From: Desulfobacteraceae bacterium
GTDB lineage: Bacteria; Desulfobacterota; DSM-4660; Desulfatiglandales; Desulfatiglandaceae
Length of the DNA: 6,631 nucleotides
Reading direction: 5' to 3'
NCBI GenBank assembly: GCA_013203065.1
Contig: JABMQV010000727.1
Span: 1 to 6,631 of the forward strand
The notes beneath the pieces were generated by a model. That model saw nothing but the letters and a program-made list of their open reading frames with translations, was not told the DNA's origin and ran no database searches. Positions within the stretch are counted from its first letter, which is position 1, and each line of letters opens with the position of its first letter. The position numbers were made by a program, and so were the translations under genes. Shown in pieces: positions 6,321 to 6,631 of this stretch.

Positions 6321-6397
6321 TGGGAATTGAGTCTTAAGTATTAGGTTTCGGGCGTCCGGTTTAAGGCTTGAGGTTTGCTGACACTAGACACCTGACA
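6321..6397. repeat. Eleven-unit degenerate period-7 tandem repeat
   Basis: The 77 bases divide without gaps into eleven heptamers, from TGGGAAT, TGAGTCT, TAAGTAT and TAGGTTT to GCTGACA, CTAGACA and CCTGACA. Every unit has G at position 4. Position 7 is T in the first eight units and A in the last three, which are the most alike. The tract lies between the convergent stops at 6253 and 6478. It recalls heptamer (STRR-like) intergenic repeats described in cyanobacteria, but any relationship is unknown. Confidence 0.6.
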
Positions 6398-6475
6398 CCA
6401 AAACACTTGAGATATGTTGATAGATCTGCGCAACCTGAAGTCTTTCATTGGCACTTCATACTCTCTCACAGCCGC

Positions 6476-6631
6476 TTACTTCACTTTCCTTAGATATTTC
6501 TGCTTTAGAGCAAGATCGAGGTTAAAGCGTATCCTCTCATCATCAGGGTTAAAGCGTAATGCATTTTTAAGATGGGAGATAGCATCGTCAATTCTTCCCT
6601 GCCGCATGAGAGCAACTCCAAGGTTACTGAG
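6476..6631 (-). CDS. C-terminal end of a TPR protein (partial, runs off the window)
   Basis: The minus strand is open from the window edge (6631) to TAA at 6478-6476, giving 51 residues with no start visible. They form one near-complete TPR, with NLGVALMRQG (residues 3-12), then AISHLKNAL and a closing NPDDE, followed by a charged helix ending LRKVK. About half of the aligned residues are identical to the C-terminal TPR of the protein encoded at 4583-6253: NLG.AL..QG, AI, NAL, PDDE, R.NL and LK are shared. It is therefore probably the tail of a paralogous GT-C/TPR membrane protein transcribed towards it. A plain soluble TPR protein is the alternative, and the missing upstream part would decide. 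Confidence 0.8.
   Translation of the reverse strand, partial: LSNLGVALMRQGRIDDAISHLKNALRFNPDDERIRFNLDLALKQKYLRKVK

Noticed and set aside
6254..6475. Bidirectional rho-independent terminator between the convergent genes
   Set aside because: No GC-rich stem followed by a T-run was found on either strand. Only the heptamer tract stands out.
1..6631. CRISPR arrays, tRNA or rRNA genes, insertion sequences
   Set aside because: No spaced direct repeats, RNA gene signatures, transposase reading frames or terminal inverted repeats were seen.

Overview
The window looks like chromosomal DNA of an anaerobic Desulfobacterota-type bacterium (sulfate reducer or syntroph). This is inferred from three things: a split B12-dependent acyl-CoA mutase next to a KstR2-like TetR regulator, GT-C membrane proteins ending in TPRs, and degenerate heptamer tracts between genes. 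No rRNA or marker gene is present, so the assignment is tentative.

Layout. Positions 1-353 contain no gene I can support. From 4246 down to 354 the minus strand carries a probable four-gene operon: TetR regulator (4246-3644), acyl-CoA mutase large subunit (3605-1974), its cobalamin-binding small subunit (1899-1507) and a zinc-dependent medium-chain alcohol dehydrogenase (1445-354). The gaps are 38, 74 and 61 bases, and the three enzyme genes each have a good ribosome binding site. A perfect inverted repeat, AACCGAC-TG-GTCGGTT, at 4270-4285 lies just upstream of the regulator gene and is the likely autoregulatory operator. Positions 4286-4582 hold divergent promoter candidates. On the plus strand, 4583-6253 encodes a multi-spanning GT-C (TMTC/PMT-like) protein with a C-terminal TPR. 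It faces the 3' end of another TPR gene (6631-6476, minus strand), probably a paralogue. The 222-base gap between them contains an eleven-unit period-7 repeat.

How the genes may work together. The mutase pair has an intact B12-binding half but a rewritten substrate pocket. The positions matching methylmalonyl-CoA mutase Tyr89, Arg207 and His244 are Gln, a rebuilt loop without arginine, and Asn. An Asp sits where 2-hydroxyisobutyryl-CoA mutase has its substrate-hydroxyl-binding Asp. It is therefore unlikely to be a true methylmalonyl-CoA mutase. A mutase acting on a hydroxylated or otherwise unusual acyl-CoA, coupled to an alcohol dehydrogenase and controlled by an acyl-CoA-sensing-type TetR repressor, is the most interesting reading. 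The substrate cannot be determined from sequence alone. The GT-C/TPR genes appear unrelated to this operon.
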